A stretch of 56,089 nucleotides of DNA from Sphingomonas sp. PsM26 (GCA_030433805.1 JARUXA010000023.1:1-56089), one strand, 5' to 3'; shown: positions 8,700 to 17,166, numbered from the stretch's first letter. The notes: generated by a model not told the origin, from the sequence alone. Translations and numbers: made by a program.

Positions 8700-9590
8700 T
8701 CAGGCGGCGGGCGCGGCGTAGGAGCGCAGTTCATCGAGAATCGAATGTCGCGACGGACGCCAACCAAGCGTGCGTTCGGCGCGTTCGCCCGATACCAGCT
8801 GGTCGCACGCGATCGCATCCGCGAACCCCCCGAGCGCCTGCCGTGCCTCTTCCAGCGGCCATTCCGCCACCCGGCCCGCGGCGCCCGCCCCCTCGCTGGC
8901 GGCGCGTGCGATGTCGATCAGCGGGATAGCGGCGCCGTGCGCGCCGTTGAAGATCGAGGCCGCCGCCGCCTTCTCGAGCGCGAGCAGATACAGATCGGCG
9001 AGATCGTCGACATGCACGCACGTCCAGCGGTTTTGCCCGTTGCCGACGTACCGCGCAGCGCCATGTTCCTGCGCCGAACCGTACATCATCATCGTGGTCC
9101 AGGCGTGGTTGCCGTAGACCCAAGCGGGACGGATGATGATGCCGTGAACGCCATCGGCCGCGGCGCCGAGGATCTCCGCCTCGAGCGCCTGGCGAAAGCG
9201 CACCATTTCCAGCGGATCGAGCGGGCTGTCCTCCGTTGCGGGCGTATCGCCGGTGGCGCCGTACAGGAAACAGCCGCTCGTATAGACAAAGCGCCTTGCC
9301 GTGCCGCGCAGCGAATCGATGATCGCGCGGGTCGCCGCTTCGTCATAAGCCGCACTGTTCTGGTCGTTCGGCGACGCGGCATGGACGACCGCATCGACGC
9401 TCTGGACAGCGTTGGCGATGCTGACCGCATCGCCGAGGTCGCCTTGGACCGTTTGATAGCCCATGTCGGTCAGCCTGACCGCGCTCGCCTCCGAACGCGC
9501 AAGCCCGACCACGTCATGCCCCGCCACGGTCAATCGACGTGCGACCGCCCCGCCGATCAATCCCGTAGCACCCGTTACCATCACACGCAT
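8700..9590 (-). CDS. NAD(P)-dependent epimerase/dehydratase-like oxidoreductase
   Basis: 296-aa extended-SDR protein. The N-terminal VTGATGLIGGAVARRL cofactor loop, TSGCFLYG around the catalytic region and IIRPAWVYG are typical of the NAD-dependent epimerase/dehydratase family. The Tyr-x3-Lys pair is not obvious, so it may be an atypical or regulatory member. The start at MRVMVTGATG is chosen because upstream residues do not resemble the family. A LysR gene lies 100 bases upstream on the same strand. The substrate is unknown. Confidence 0.82.
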   Translation of the reverse strand: MRVMVTGATGLIGGAVARRLTVAGHDVVGLARSEASAVRLTDMGYQTVQGDLGDAVSIANAVQSVDAVVHAASPNDQNSAAYDEAATRAIIDSLRGTARRFVYTSGCFLYGATGDTPATEDSPLDPLEMVRFRQALEAEILGAAADGVHGIIIRPAWVYGNHAWTTMMMYGSAQEHGAARYVGNGQNRWTCVHVDDLADLYLLALEKAAAASIFNGAHGAAIPLIDIARAASEGAGAAGRVAEWPLEEARQALGGFADAIACDQLVSGERAERTLGWRPSRHSILDELRSYAAPAA

Positions 9591-9690
9591 GTCAGCATCC
9601 CATTGCTTCTGTGCCGCGAGGTAGAGCGGAACTGGGGCGCTGCGGGAAATCGCTAAAGTTGATACGCCGTTATCAGCGAGGACGATGGCG

Positions 9691-10599
9691 TCAGGCCGAC
9701 GCGGCGATCCCGGCAATGCAGTCGCGAAGCCAGACCGTAGCGGGATGGTCATTTACCCGTCGATGCCACATCATCGCCAGCGGCCAGTCCGGCAACGCGA
9801 CCGGCGGCTCATGCACGACAATACCCAGATTGGCCGCGGCGAACCGCCGGGCGACGCGCGCGGCAAGCGTCGCGATCAGGTCGGTGTCAGCGACGACGAA
9901 CGGCGCGACCAGAAACTGCGGCAGGCTCAGCACGACACGGCGTGCCAGCCCAAGTGCCGCAAGCTTGCGGTCGACCAGCCCCGCACGATCCCCCTCGGGC
10001 GATACCAGGAGATGGGGCGCCGCCGCGAACGCCGCGACGTCGGCCTCGTTCGCAAAGGCCGGATGCCCGGGCCGGGCGATGCAGACGAAACCTTCCCGAA
10101 GCAGCGGGCGTGTCAGGATGCGTGCCGAGGCATCGACGGGAACGCTGAGTGCGAGGCTCGCCTCGCCACTGTCGAGGAGATCGACAACCTCGTCCTTGCC
10201 AAAAATCCCGCGGACCCGCACCTCGAGACAAGGCGCTTCGATGGCTAGCTTCGCCAGTAGCGTAGGCAGCAGGACGAAGGCCGCATAGTCGGTCATGGCG
10301 ATCGTGACGACATGATCGGCAGTTCCCGGATCGAAGCCGTCGTCTTGCAGGACGGTCCGCATCAGACGAAGCGCAGCCGCGATCGGGCCGGCCAAATCAT
10401 CGGCGCGGGGTGTCGGTTGCATTCCCGTCGACGACCGCACGAACAATTCGTCGCCGAGCACCTCGCGCAGGCGCGTGAGCGCACCGCTCATCGCCGGCTG
10501 ACTCAGACCTATACGCTGGCCCGCGCGGGTGACGTGGCGTTCCGCGTAGAGGGCATCGAACGCCTTTAACAGGTTCAGGTCGAAGCCAGCTATATCCAT
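9691..10599 (-). CDS. LysR-family transcriptional regulator (NodD/LinR-like)
   Basis: 302-aa LysR regulator beginning FDLNLLKAFDALYAERHVT, which places it in the NodD/NahR/LinR-like branch often responding to aromatic or chlorinated compounds. The helix-turn-helix spans residues ~8-65 (VTRAGQRIGLSQPAMSGALTRLR). The effector domain follows from ~90. It is in tandem upstream of the epimerase-like gene rather than divergent from it, so cotranscription is possible. The ligand is unknown. Confidence 0.88.
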   Translation of the reverse strand: MDIAGFDLNLLKAFDALYAERHVTRAGQRIGLSQPAMSGALTRLREVLGDELFVRSSTGMQPTPRADDLAGPIAAALRLMRTVLQDDGFDPGTADHVVTIAMTDYAAFVLLPTLLAKLAIEAPCLEVRVRGIFGKDEVVDLLDSGEASLALSVPVDASARILTRPLLREGFVCIARPGHPAFANEADVAAFAAAPHLLVSPEGDRAGLVDRKLAALGLARRVVLSLPQFLVAPFVVADTDLIATLAARVARRFAAANLGIVVHEPPVALPDWPLAMMWHRRVNDHPATVWLRDCIAGIAASA

Positions 10600-10723
10600 T
10601 CGACGGGCATAGAAGGATGCGGCCGGCGGGGGAAGGAGAGCAGGGGTTCGGTAAAAGCCCGATTTTTCAGAGGATCGCCGAAATCTGGGCGGCGACCCAC
10701 ACTAAGTTGCGCTTGCTACGGGC

Positions 10724-10783
10724 GTGAACAAATGTCCAAATGGGGGAAGCGAAAACCGCTCGGGAACGTCCACAACTGGGTCC
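10724..10783 (+). repeat. Dispersed ~60-bp repeat, copy R4
   Basis: GTGAACAAATGTCCAAATGG, a middle with AGCGAAAACCGCT, then GGGAACGTCC and CTGGGTCC. About 40 bases upstream GACCCACACTAAG resembles the inverted right end of the element. It separates a LysR gene from the epoxide-hydrolase cassette. Confidence 0.5.
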
Positions 10784-10825
10784 TCGCAGTCGCAAACTGC
10801 CAAACGGCTTCCAACCCATTGGGTG

Positions 10826-11977
10826 CTATGTAGCTAGGAACGTCGCGCGGACGTGCTCCACAAACGTTTCGGCGTTTTCCATTGCCGCGAAGTGCCCACC
10901 GCTCGCAGCCTCTCCAAAATAGCACAGATCGGCAAAGCGCGCCTCTGCCCAACGGCGGGACAGCCGCACCTGCTCGCCGGGGAACATGCTCACCCCAGCC
11001 GGCAGCGGCACGGGCGCGCTTGGCATCCCTTTTGCCATCTCCTGCGCGGCTTCCCAGTAAAAGCGTGCCGCACTGGGACCGGCGTTCGGTAGCCAGTACA
11101 TCATGATGTCGTCGATCAAATGGTCGAGCGGAATGACTCGTTCGGGTTGCCCGTTGCTGTCGGAGACGTCCTGGAACAGCGCGTAGATCCAGCCTGCCAG
11201 TCCGACAGGCGAGTCCGCGAGCGCGAAGGCAAGCGACTGCGGCCGTGTGCACTGCAGCTTCATATAGCCTGAATAGTCGCGGTCGTAGCGCGCGGCATCG
11301 TCCAGCATCTGCTGCTCGGCCGGCGTCGCATTTGCTCGTTCCTCGGGTGTCGGCTGAACCATCACCATGTTGAGATGGATACCGGCGAGGCCCGGCACGT
11401 GCATATGCGCAAGCGCCGTCGTGACCGCGGCACCCCAGTCTCCACCTTGCGCCATCCAGCGATCGCCATAGCCGAGCCGCTGCATCAGCGCGCCCCATGC
11501 CGCGGCGGTACGACCGACACCCCAACCCGGTTCGGTCGGCTTGTCGGAGAAGCCGAAGCCGGGCAGCGCGGGAATGACGAGGTGGAAGGCGTCTGACGCG
11601 TCGGCGCCATGCGCGCGCGGGTCGCTGAGTGGGCCGATCACGTCGCGGAATTCCAGTACCGACCCCGGCCAACCATGCGTCAGAAGCAGCGGTGTCGCGT
11701 CCGGTTCGGGCGAGCGGACATGCAGGAAGTGAATGCCGAGCCCGTCGACCACCGTGCGGCTGCTGCCCCAGGCGTTGAGCAGCTTCTCCGTGGCACGCCA
11801 GTCGTAACCGTCCTGCCATCGTTGTGCGAGTGCGCGGATGCGGTCCGGTTGCGGACCCTGAGACCCATCCTGCACCGTGCCGGTATCGGGCCAGCGGGTG
11901 CGCGAGAGGCGATCGGCCAGATCGTCGAGGTCGGCCTGAGGAATGTAGATCGGGAACGGCTGAATGGCGTCGATCAT
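10826..11977 (-). CDS. Epoxide hydrolase (alpha/beta-hydrolase with EHN domain)
   Basis: 383-aa epoxide hydrolase. Residues 1-110 are the EHN lid domain (PFPIYIPQADLDDLADRL). The core has the HGWPGS oxyanion loop (101-106), nucleophile Asp180 in GGDWGA and catalytic His362 in GGHFAAME. Such enzymes open epoxides to diols through an ester intermediate on the Asp. The start at MIDAIQPFP has CCGGAG upstream; longer readings are not family-like. It lies 22 bases downstream of an NmrA-like gene and is probably cotranscribed with it under the divergent TetR regulator. Juvenile-hormone-type or microsomal-type substrates are family examples; the real one is unknown. Confidence 0.88.
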   Translation of the reverse strand: MIDAIQPFPIYIPQADLDDLADRLSRTRWPDTGTVQDGSQGPQPDRIRALAQRWQDGYDWRATEKLLNAWGSSRTVVDGLGIHFLHVRSPEPDATPLLLTHGWPGSVLEFRDVIGPLSDPRAHGADASDAFHLVIPALPGFGFSDKPTEPGWGVGRTAAAWGALMQRLGYGDRWMAQGGDWGAAVTTALAHMHVPGLAGIHLNMVMVQPTPEERANATPAEQQMLDDAARYDRDYSGYMKLQCTRPQSLAFALADSPVGLAGWIYALFQDVSDSNGQPERVIPLDHLIDDIMMYWLPNAGPSAARFYWEAAQEMAKGMPSAPVPLPAGVSMFPGEQVRLSRRWAEARFADLCYFGEAASGGHFAAMENAETFVEHVRATFLAT

Positions 11978-11999
11978 GGTAAGACTCCGGAAGGTGCGA

Positions 12000-12944
12000 T
12001 CAGAGTGTTGGGGCGAGGACAGTTTCGGCGCGCGTCCAGTCGGTCTTGCCGTAGCGCTGGTTATCGAGCGGCGAGAGCTTGCCGCGCCCGCTCGACATGT
12101 CGCGGACATATTGCATGCCCTGCCACGCCGGGAACGGCGCATCGCTGGTTGGCGACAGCCTGCGCGCCACGCGGATCAGCATCGAGAGACGCCCGAGCCC
12201 ACCCGCACGGAATGGCTTCCACCCTCGGCCCTCGAGCCGCGTCATCAACATCGCGAGGTCGCGCGGAGACACGACGTCGCCGGCGATCCGCAGGAGGCGG
12301 GGCGCATCGGCATCGAGCGCCACGTCGGCGGTATAATCCGCGACATCGTCCTTGGTCGTGAAGTCGAGCGGCTGGTCAGCGTCGCCCCAGTAGAGGATAC
12401 GACGGAAGCGCGGCAGCACAATCGGCGCTTCGCCGCTCAACAGGTCCGCGAACGCACCGTTGAGGATCGAGGTCGCGCGGACCGGCGCTGCATTGACGCG
12501 CGCCATGAAGCGTCGCCGTAGGTCCATGTTGCGATTCTCGCCGGGGCGGGTCTTGGTGAAATCGAGCGAGAAGTCGGACGGGAGGAAGCGAGGTACGCCC
12601 GCCGCGACCGCCGCATCGAGAAGACGGCCCTGGAGATCGAGAATGACCGGCTCCAGCCCGTTCAGGACCGAGACGACGCATTCCGCACCCGCCAGCGCAT
12701 CCGAGAGCGCAGCGTGGTCGGCAAAATTGACCGGGACCGGCGTGCCGCCCCGCACACGCACGGCATCCTGCGCTGCGGCCGGCGTCCCGCTGCGGACCAG
12801 CGCCCGCACATCCACGCCACGCCGGACCAGCGCGGACAGCACACGTCCACCAAGATCGCCCGTCGTACCGGCCAGCGCGATCGTCCGCTGCGCTACCCCG
12901 CCGTCATCGCGACCGTTCACGTCCTCAAGCGTCATCGCAGCCAT
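12000..12944 (-). CDS. NmrA-like NAD(P)-binding reductase
   Basis: 314-aa atypical SDR of the NmrA/isoflavone-reductase type. The cofactor loop is AGTTGDLGGRVLSAL, followed by ALVRSGTP where the 2'-phosphate would bind. FLPSDFSLDF is typical of this family. There is no clear Tyr-x3-Lys. Two or three starts are possible; the ATG at 12944 is preferred because AAGGGG lies seven bases upstream. It leads an operon with the epoxide hydrolase and diverges from a TetR gene with a perfect operator-like dyad between them. It may reduce an unsaturated or aromatic product, or act as a redox sensor. Confidence 0.82.
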   Translation of the reverse strand: MAAMTLEDVNGRDDGGVAQRTIALAGTTGDLGGRVLSALVRRGVDVRALVRSGTPAAAQDAVRVRGGTPVPVNFADHAALSDALAGAECVVSVLNGLEPVILDLQGRLLDAAVAAGVPRFLPSDFSLDFTKTRPGENRNMDLRRRFMARVNAAPVRATSILNGAFADLLSGEAPIVLPRFRRILYWGDADQPLDFTTKDDVADYTADVALDADAPRLLRIAGDVVSPRDLAMLMTRLEGRGWKPFRAGGLGRLSMLIRVARRLSPTSDAPFPAWQGMQYVRDMSSGRGKLSPLDNQRYGKTDWTRAETVLAPTL

Positions 12945-12963
12945 CACCAAACCCCTTGGCACA

Positions 12964-12985
12964 AACTGAACTATACCGTTCAGTT
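12964..12985. promoter_or_regulatory. Perfect dyad AACTGAAC-N6-GTTCAGTT, candidate TetR operator
   Basis: Eight-base perfect arms with spacer TATACC in the 76-base gap between the divergent NmrA-like and TetR genes. Size and symmetry fit a TetR dimer site, and its place would let the regulator block both promoters. Confidence 0.7.
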
Positions 12986-13020
12986 CCATTTAACGGGCGC
13001 ATGGCCTATATGGTTGCGTG

Positions 13021-13695
13021 ATGCAAACGCTTACCGACCCGAAGCCCGATTCAGCCAAGCGACGACGCGGTGGTCGACCGTCCGCCGACCAGGCCGGCGA
13101 CGTCGATCGCCGGATTCTCGACGCTGCCACGGACCTGTTCCTGCGGCTCGGATATGATGCGACGAGCTGCGAACAGGTCGTCGCGCAGGCGGGGGCGGGG
13201 AAGGCGAGTCTTTACGCCCGCTATGCCAATAAGGAGGCGCTGTTCGCGGCGGTGGTGCGGCGGATGGTGGATCATACGCTCGTTCCGTCGGGCGCGGTGC
13301 CGTGGCATCTGTCCGTCCAAGACCGGCTGCGCGCGGTGGGGCATAGCCTGCTGGAACATGCGTTAACGCCCGAGGGGGTCGCGCTGATGCGTGTCGTTGT
13401 CACTACCGTGCACCGGATGCCCGATCTCGCCCGGCTGGTGGACCGGATCGGCCGCGATGGCGGCGTTGCGTGCGTCGCTCAGGCGATTGCCGGGGCCGAC
13501 GCGGTGCCTGACCGGATCGCGCAAGCGTCGGATGTTGCGGGGCGGTTCATCGACATGGTATTCGTCCCCCACCAGATGCGCGCGCTGATTGGCGACGATC
13601 GCGCGCAGCTCAATGCGACCGCCGCATGTCGCATCGACGATGCGATCGATCTGCTCACGCGCGCGGGGTGGTTGGATACAGTCGACGCGGCTTAG
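13021..13695 (+). CDS. TetR-family transcriptional repressor
   Basis: 224-aa TetR regulator. An Arg-rich N-terminus (AKRRRGGRPS) precedes the helix-turn-helix at ~30-75 (ILDAATDLFLRLGYDATSCEQV...KASLYARYANKEALF). The ligand domain follows to the end. An upstream GTG at 13018 is possible, but the ATG at 13021 is simpler. It probably represses the divergent NmrA-epoxide hydrolase operon and itself through the dyad at 12964-12985. The inducer may be the epoxide or its precursor; this is inferred from context. Confidence 0.88.
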   Translation: MQTLTDPKPDSAKRRRGGRPSADQAGDVDRRILDAATDLFLRLGYDATSCEQVVAQAGAGKASLYARYANKEALFAAVVRRMVDHTLVPSGAVPWHLSVQDRLRAVGHSLLEHALTPEGVALMRVVVTTVHRMPDLARLVDRIGRDGGVACVAQAIAGADAVPDRIAQASDVAGRFIDMVFVPHQMRALIGDDRAQLNATAACRIDDAIDLLTRAGWLDTVDAA

Positions 13696-13788
13696 GTCGC
13701 CTCGATTCGTCTTTCCTTATTTACCATCCTTGCAGGAACGCTGCCGCGCCATCGGGCAGGAAGGTGCTTGCCGCATCACCTTCCGCGG

Positions 13789-13849
13789 ACATGAATGGCT
13801 GAATTTGGGGAGCCGAAAACGACCTACCGATGTCCGGGTGCGGGTCAAA
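13789..13849 (+). repeat. Dispersed ~60-bp repeat, copy R5
   Basis: ATGAATGGCTGAATTTGGGG, then AGCCGAAAACGACCT, then CCGATGTCCGGG and TGCGGGTCAAA. It keeps the ACCTTCC left flank seen at R1. It ends 16 bases before the perfect inverted repeat. Confidence 0.5.
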
Positions 13850-13865
13850 AGGATCCAAACTTGAT

Positions 13866-13903
13866 GATCAAAATCTGAAGCATCAATGGTTCAGATTTTG
13901 ATC
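13866..13903. repeat. Perfect 14-base inverted repeat, AT-rich
   Basis: Arms GATCAAAATCTGAA and TTCAGATTTTGATC around a ten-base loop. It is AT-rich in a GC-rich neighbourhood and has no U-tract. It could be a regulatory hairpin, an element end or part of the adjoining repeat; no adjacent gene explains it. Confidence 0.75.
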
Positions 13904-14239
13904 GGTAGCTAACCGGCGGCAGCTCTCGACCAATATGCGTCGTTGCCAGCTTGGCCTCGAACAGCAGCTTCCACCAGAACCTGCCGTTCGCCCAGCGCGA
14001 AGCCGTCTGGCCGCAACGCGTCCCATTTTCGCCGTTCAGCGCGTCGATCTGTATCCCTGAAACCGGCCGTTCATGCGGGTTCGCCGTCGCGCGCATTTGA
14101 TGGTCCGGAGTTGGGGACTTCGCCGCCCGAGCGGCTATCGGGCACATCGAGGTGGATAGCTGCCGCTCGCTACGCGCCAGCCGTCCCGAAAGGCATCATA
14201 ATTTGGGGTAGTTTGCGAAGGTAGCCTGCCCTTTCGTTG

Positions 14240-14632
14240 CTAGATATCCTCCTGCAAGCCGTCGCCCCGTTTTGATGCGTCATAGACACACTGCGCGCTT
14301 TCGAGCGCGGGACCATTGGCGAGCGCCCAGTTGTAAAGGGCAGCAAAAGGTTCGCGTAGCGAGCAGCCGAGATCCGTAATCGTGTACTCGACGCCGATCG
14401 GCTGCGTCGGCAGGACCTTGCGACTGATGAGTCCGTTGCGTTCCAGACGCTTCAATGCCTCGGACAAAGCCTTGTGGGTGATGCCGTCGAGACGGCGCTT
14501 GAGGTCGTTGAACCGCGCCGGCTGGGTGCAGAGGACGCTCAGGATCAGCACCGTCCACTTGTTGGCAATATGGTCGAGAATGGGCCGCGTCGCGGCGACA
14601 TCGAGCGGCAGTTCGAGCACGTCTGTGGCCAT
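14240..14632 (-). CDS. HxlR-family transcriptional regulator
   Basis: 130-aa winged-helix regulator of the HxlR/YodB/YybR type. It reads PILDHIANKWTVLILSVL at the start, then RFNDLKRRLDGITHKALSEAL as the recognition region and GVEYTITDLGCSL in the wing. The N-terminal redox Cys typical of YodB is absent before the KWT motif, but Cys is present at VLC and at TDLGC. The ATG at 14632, behind GAGGCG, is chosen over an upstream TTG. It diverges from an SDR; two dyads lie between them. HxlR proteins often sense quinones, aldehydes or diamide. Confidence 0.88.
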   Translation of the reverse strand: MATDVLELPLDVAATRPILDHIANKWTVLILSVLCTQPARFNDLKRRLDGITHKALSEALKRLERNGLISRKVLPTQPIGVEYTITDLGCSLREPFAALYNWALANGPALESAQCVYDASKRGDGLQEDI

Positions 14633-14654
14633 CGGTATACGCCTCAATATCTAC

Positions 14655-14699
14655 GCACCATCAGGTGCCTTATTGTGATTAGATATAGAACTTATATCT
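14655..14699. promoter_or_regulatory. Two dyads in the HxlR/SDR divergent promoter
   Basis: GCACC-ATCA-GGTGC at 14655-14668 and AGATATA-GAACT-TATATCT at 14681-14699, both perfect. Small winged-helix dimers of the HxlR type bind such short AT-rich dyads, so the second is the better operator candidate. Confidence 0.6.
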
Positions 14700-14734
14700 G
14701 TCTGTCATCATCAGTGATGCGAGGACATACGGGC

Positions 14735-15454
14735 ATGGTTTCAGGAAAAATCGCCGTCGTGGTCGGCGGCCACGGCGGCATCGGTGGTGCCATCGCGGAG
14801 CGGTTCGCGGCGGAAGGCGCCACGGTTTATGCCACCAGCCGTCGCGCCGAAGAGGGGGAGGTCCAGCATGGGGCGGGCAAGCTGCGCGCGCGCCGCGTCG
14901 ATGCTGCGGATCCGACGGCGCTTGCCGCCTTCTTCGAGACGGTAAGGCGCGAGGCCGGACGGGTGGACGTGCTCGCCGTCAACGCCGGCATCTCCGAGTT
15001 CGCGACGCTCGACGCGATCAGCGAGGATCATTTCGACCGGACCTTCGATCTCAACGTGCGCGCCCTAATGTTTGCTGCCAAGGCTGCGACGCCGATCATG
15101 CCAAACGGTGGCTCGATCGTGTTGGTGGGTTCGATCGCCGCCGCGATCGGCACGAAAGGCTATGGCGTCTACGGGGCGACCAAGGCCGCCGTACGCTCGT
15201 TCGCGCGGACCTGGGCCAACGAGCTGGCGCCGCGCAACATCCGCGTCAACGTCGTGGCACCGGGACCGACCGACACCGCCATGATGGCCTCGGCGTCCGA
15301 CGAGGTTCGCGCGACGCTCGCGAAACTCATCCCGCTCGGCCGTATGGCGTCTGCCGAAGAAGTGGCCGCGGCCGCGCTGTTCCTCGCCAGCGACCAAAGC
15401 AGCTTCATCACCGGGGCCGAGCTGCCGGTCGATGGCGGAATGGCGCAGGTCTGA
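14735..15454 (+). CDS. Short-chain dehydrogenase/reductase (FabG-like)
   Basis: 239-aa classical SDR. It has the cofactor loop GGHGGIGGAIA, NAGIS, the active-site Ser in VLVGSIAA, and YGATKAA with the catalytic Tyr and Lys. ARTWANELAPRNIRVNVVAPG and the C-terminal ITGAELPVDGGM are typical. Start: ATG behind GAGGA. It diverges from the HxlR regulator, which probably represses it until an electrophile appears. A 16-base perfect hairpin follows. It resembles the SDR at 16423-17166, suggesting duplication. The substrate is unknown. Confidence 0.88.
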   Translation: MVSGKIAVVVGGHGGIGGAIAERFAAEGATVYATSRRAEEGEVQHGAGKLRARRVDAADPTALAAFFETVRREAGRVDVLAVNAGISEFATLDAISEDHFDRTFDLNVRALMFAAKAATPIMPNGGSIVLVGSIAAAIGTKGYGVYGATKAAVRSFARTWANELAPRNIRVNVVAPGPTDTAMMASASDEVRATLAKLIPLGRMASAEEVAAAALFLASDQSSFITGAELPVDGGMAQV

Positions 15455-15499
15455 TCCCGCCCCAAGAACGACCAACCTGGCTCAGTGGCAGCCGCCGAT

Positions 15500-15542
15500 G
15501 CTATGCCATGACCGATCGCGCTGCGGTCGGTCATGGCATAGC
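15500..15542. terminator. Perfect 16-base hairpin between convergent genes
   Basis: Arms GCTATGCCATGACCGA and TCGGTCATGGCATAGC are exact complements around an 11-base loop. It sits between the SDR stop and the stop of the DsbA-family gene and so should end transcripts from both sides. No U-tract is seen. Confidence 0.75.
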
Positions 15543-15550
15543 CGCCAGCA

Positions 15551-16225
15551 TCATTCTCCGGCGGCGACCGTTGCGTCCTGAGCCTCGGCCGCGATGTTGC
15601 GGAGAGCTTGCTCGAAGGCTTCCGGCGGCTGCCCACCGGAGATCAGATACCGCCCGTTGATCACGACGGCCGGAACCGAGCTTATGCCGCGCGATTGCCA
15701 AAGCTGCTCCTCCTTCCGGACGTCCTCCGCATATCGGTCCGACGACAAGATCGCCTTCGCCTCGATCGGATCGAGCCCGACGGCCGTCGCAACCTGCACC
15801 AGAGCCTCGTGACTGGAAGGATCGCCGTGGTCGGTGAAGTACAGCGCAAACAGGGCGTCCTTGAGCGCCTGCTGCACGCCCTGCGTCTCCGCCCAGTGGA
15901 GCAGGCGGTGCGCGTCGAATGTGTTGTAGATTCGGCTGTCGTCATCCGTGACCATCGTGAAGCCGACGGCCGCTGCGCGATCCCGGATCATGGCGCGGGT
16001 CTCGGCGGACTGCTCCCGCGTCGAGCCATATTTCTGCGCGATATGCTCGACGATATTCTGGCCCTCGGGCGGCATCGCGGGATTGAGTTCGAACGGGCGG
16101 AAGACGATGTCAGCGTCGATGGAATCGGCCAGACGCGATAGCCCGGATTGCAGGCCACGCAGCCCGATCACGCACCAGGGGCACGAAACGTCGGAGACGA
16201 AGTCTATCTTGAGCCGTGTCTTCAT
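15551..16225 (-). CDS. FrnE-like DsbA-family oxidoreductase
   Basis: 224-aa thioredoxin-fold protein of the DsbA/FrnE family. The redox motif CPWC is at residues 15-18 in FVSDVSCPWCVIG. The cis-Pro loop SSVPAVVING is near residue 185. ISGGQPPEAFEQAL near the end is a FrnE hallmark. There is no signal peptide, so it acts in the cytoplasm. FrnE of Deinococcus is a disulphide isomerase linked to oxidative stress resistance; a polyketide role gave the family its name. It converges with the HxlR-controlled SDR. Its own control is not evident. Confidence 0.88.
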   Translation of the reverse strand: MKTRLKIDFVSDVSCPWCVIGLRGLQSGLSRLADSIDADIVFRPFELNPAMPPEGQNIVEHIAQKYGSTREQSAETRAMIRDRAAAVGFTMVTDDDSRIYNTFDAHRLLHWAETQGVQQALKDALFALYFTDHGDPSSHEALVQVATAVGLDPIEAKAILSSDRYAEDVRKEEQLWQSRGISSVPAVVINGRYLISGGQPPEAFEQALRNIAAEAQDATVAAGE

Positions 16226-16422
16226 TGTGATGACCCTTCCTGGTTCATGATCCGCGTTGCCCGTTCAGGATCGTCCAGGGGCAAGTTGGCACCGACTTTT
16301 GAACAATCCGGGCGATACCCCATGCTTCGCGTTGCCAGCTTGCGCTGGAGCAACGAGGATGGAGTTACGCCCGGATCGTCGGCAGATCAGCTCTTGTGGG
16401 ATATTGTAAAACGTCAGAGCAT

Positions 16423-17166
16423 TCAGACGGCAGCAACGCCACCATCGACGAAAAGTTCATGGCCCGCAACGAAGCTGCTCTCGCTCGACGCCAGGAACAT
16501 CACGGCGCGTGCGACCTCTTCGGTCTTGGCCAATCGCCCAAGCGGAACACTTTGCGTGAGCATTTCCTCAACGCCCGGTCGTTCATCGAGATGATTACGG
16601 ATCATCGGGGTTTCGGTGCCGGCGGGCGCGACGACGTTGACCCGGATGCCACGATCCTTGAGTTCGTTTGTCCAACTCCGCCCGAAGGATCGGACCGCTG
16701 CCTTGCTGGCGTTGTAGAGCGATTGGTTGGGCAGACCTTTGACGGAAACAATCGAGCCGCTCAGGACAATGGCACCACCCGCCGTCATCAGCGGCAAGGC
16801 TTTCTGGACGGTGAAAATCATGCCCTTGACGTTCACGTTCAGCATACGATCGATGTGATCCTCGTCGATGTCCTCGATCCCGGCGACCTCATAGATCCCC
16901 GCGTTCGCAAAGACGACGTCTACCCGACCGTGATCAGCCTTGATGCGCTCGTACAGTCGAGCGACATCCGCGCTATCGGCAACGTTTCCCTGAACGCCGA
17001 TCGCGCCGTGTCCGATTTCGGCCACCGCTTTGTCGAGCGGCTCCTGCCGCCGACCCGTGATGTACACCAGAGCACCTTCACTGGCGAAAAGCTTCGCCGT
17101 GGTCAGCCCGATGCCGTCGCTACCGCCGGTGATCGCGACAACCTTGTTCTCAAATCGCTTTGTCAT
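16423..17166 (-). CDS. Short-chain dehydrogenase/reductase
   Basis: 247-aa classical SDR: cofactor loop GGSDGIGLTTA, NAGIYEV, Ser in VLSGSIVS, and YNASKAA with Tyr and Lys. The end, FVAGHELFVDGGVAAV, resembles the SDR at 14735-15454. AAAGGAAG lies just before the ATG. It is the last gene of a minus-strand group EthD, VOC, SDR that starts behind a truncated Old Yellow Enzyme stub. It likely reduces a ketone or quinone-type compound. The 197 bases downstream of it hold nothing recognised. Confidence 0.87.
   Translation of the reverse strand: MTKRFENKVVAITGGSDGIGLTTAKLFASEGALVYITGRRQEPLDKAVAEIGHGAIGVQGNVADSADVARLYERIKADHGRVDVVFANAGIYEVAGIEDIDEDHIDRMLNVNVKGMIFTVQKALPLMTAGGAIVLSGSIVSVKGLPNQSLYNASKAAVRSFGRSWTNELKDRGIRVNVVAPAGTETPMIRNHLDERPGVEEMLTQSVPLGRLAKTEEVARAVMFLASSESSFVAGHELFVDGGVAAV

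Larger units (their letters stand above)
13696..14239. other. 544-base spacer with repeat and hairpin
   Basis: No convincing gene. It contains repeat copy R5 (13789-13849), a perfect 14-base inverted repeat (13866-13903), and about 330 bases that carry broken reading frames on both strands. The minus-strand phrase RFWWKLLFEAKLATTHIGREL looks protein-like but matches nothing I know. The stretch looks like decayed mobile or repeat DNA. Confidence 0.4.

Noticed and set aside
10716..11819. A 367-residue open frame on the minus strand
   Set aside because: It overlaps the epoxide hydrolase gene in another frame and has an Arg-rich composition typical of a shadow frame in GC-rich DNA.
13845..14147. 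A 100-residue minus-strand frame across repeat R5 and the inverted repeat
   Set aside because: Its end is made of repeat sequence and no family is recognised; it is more likely decayed DNA.
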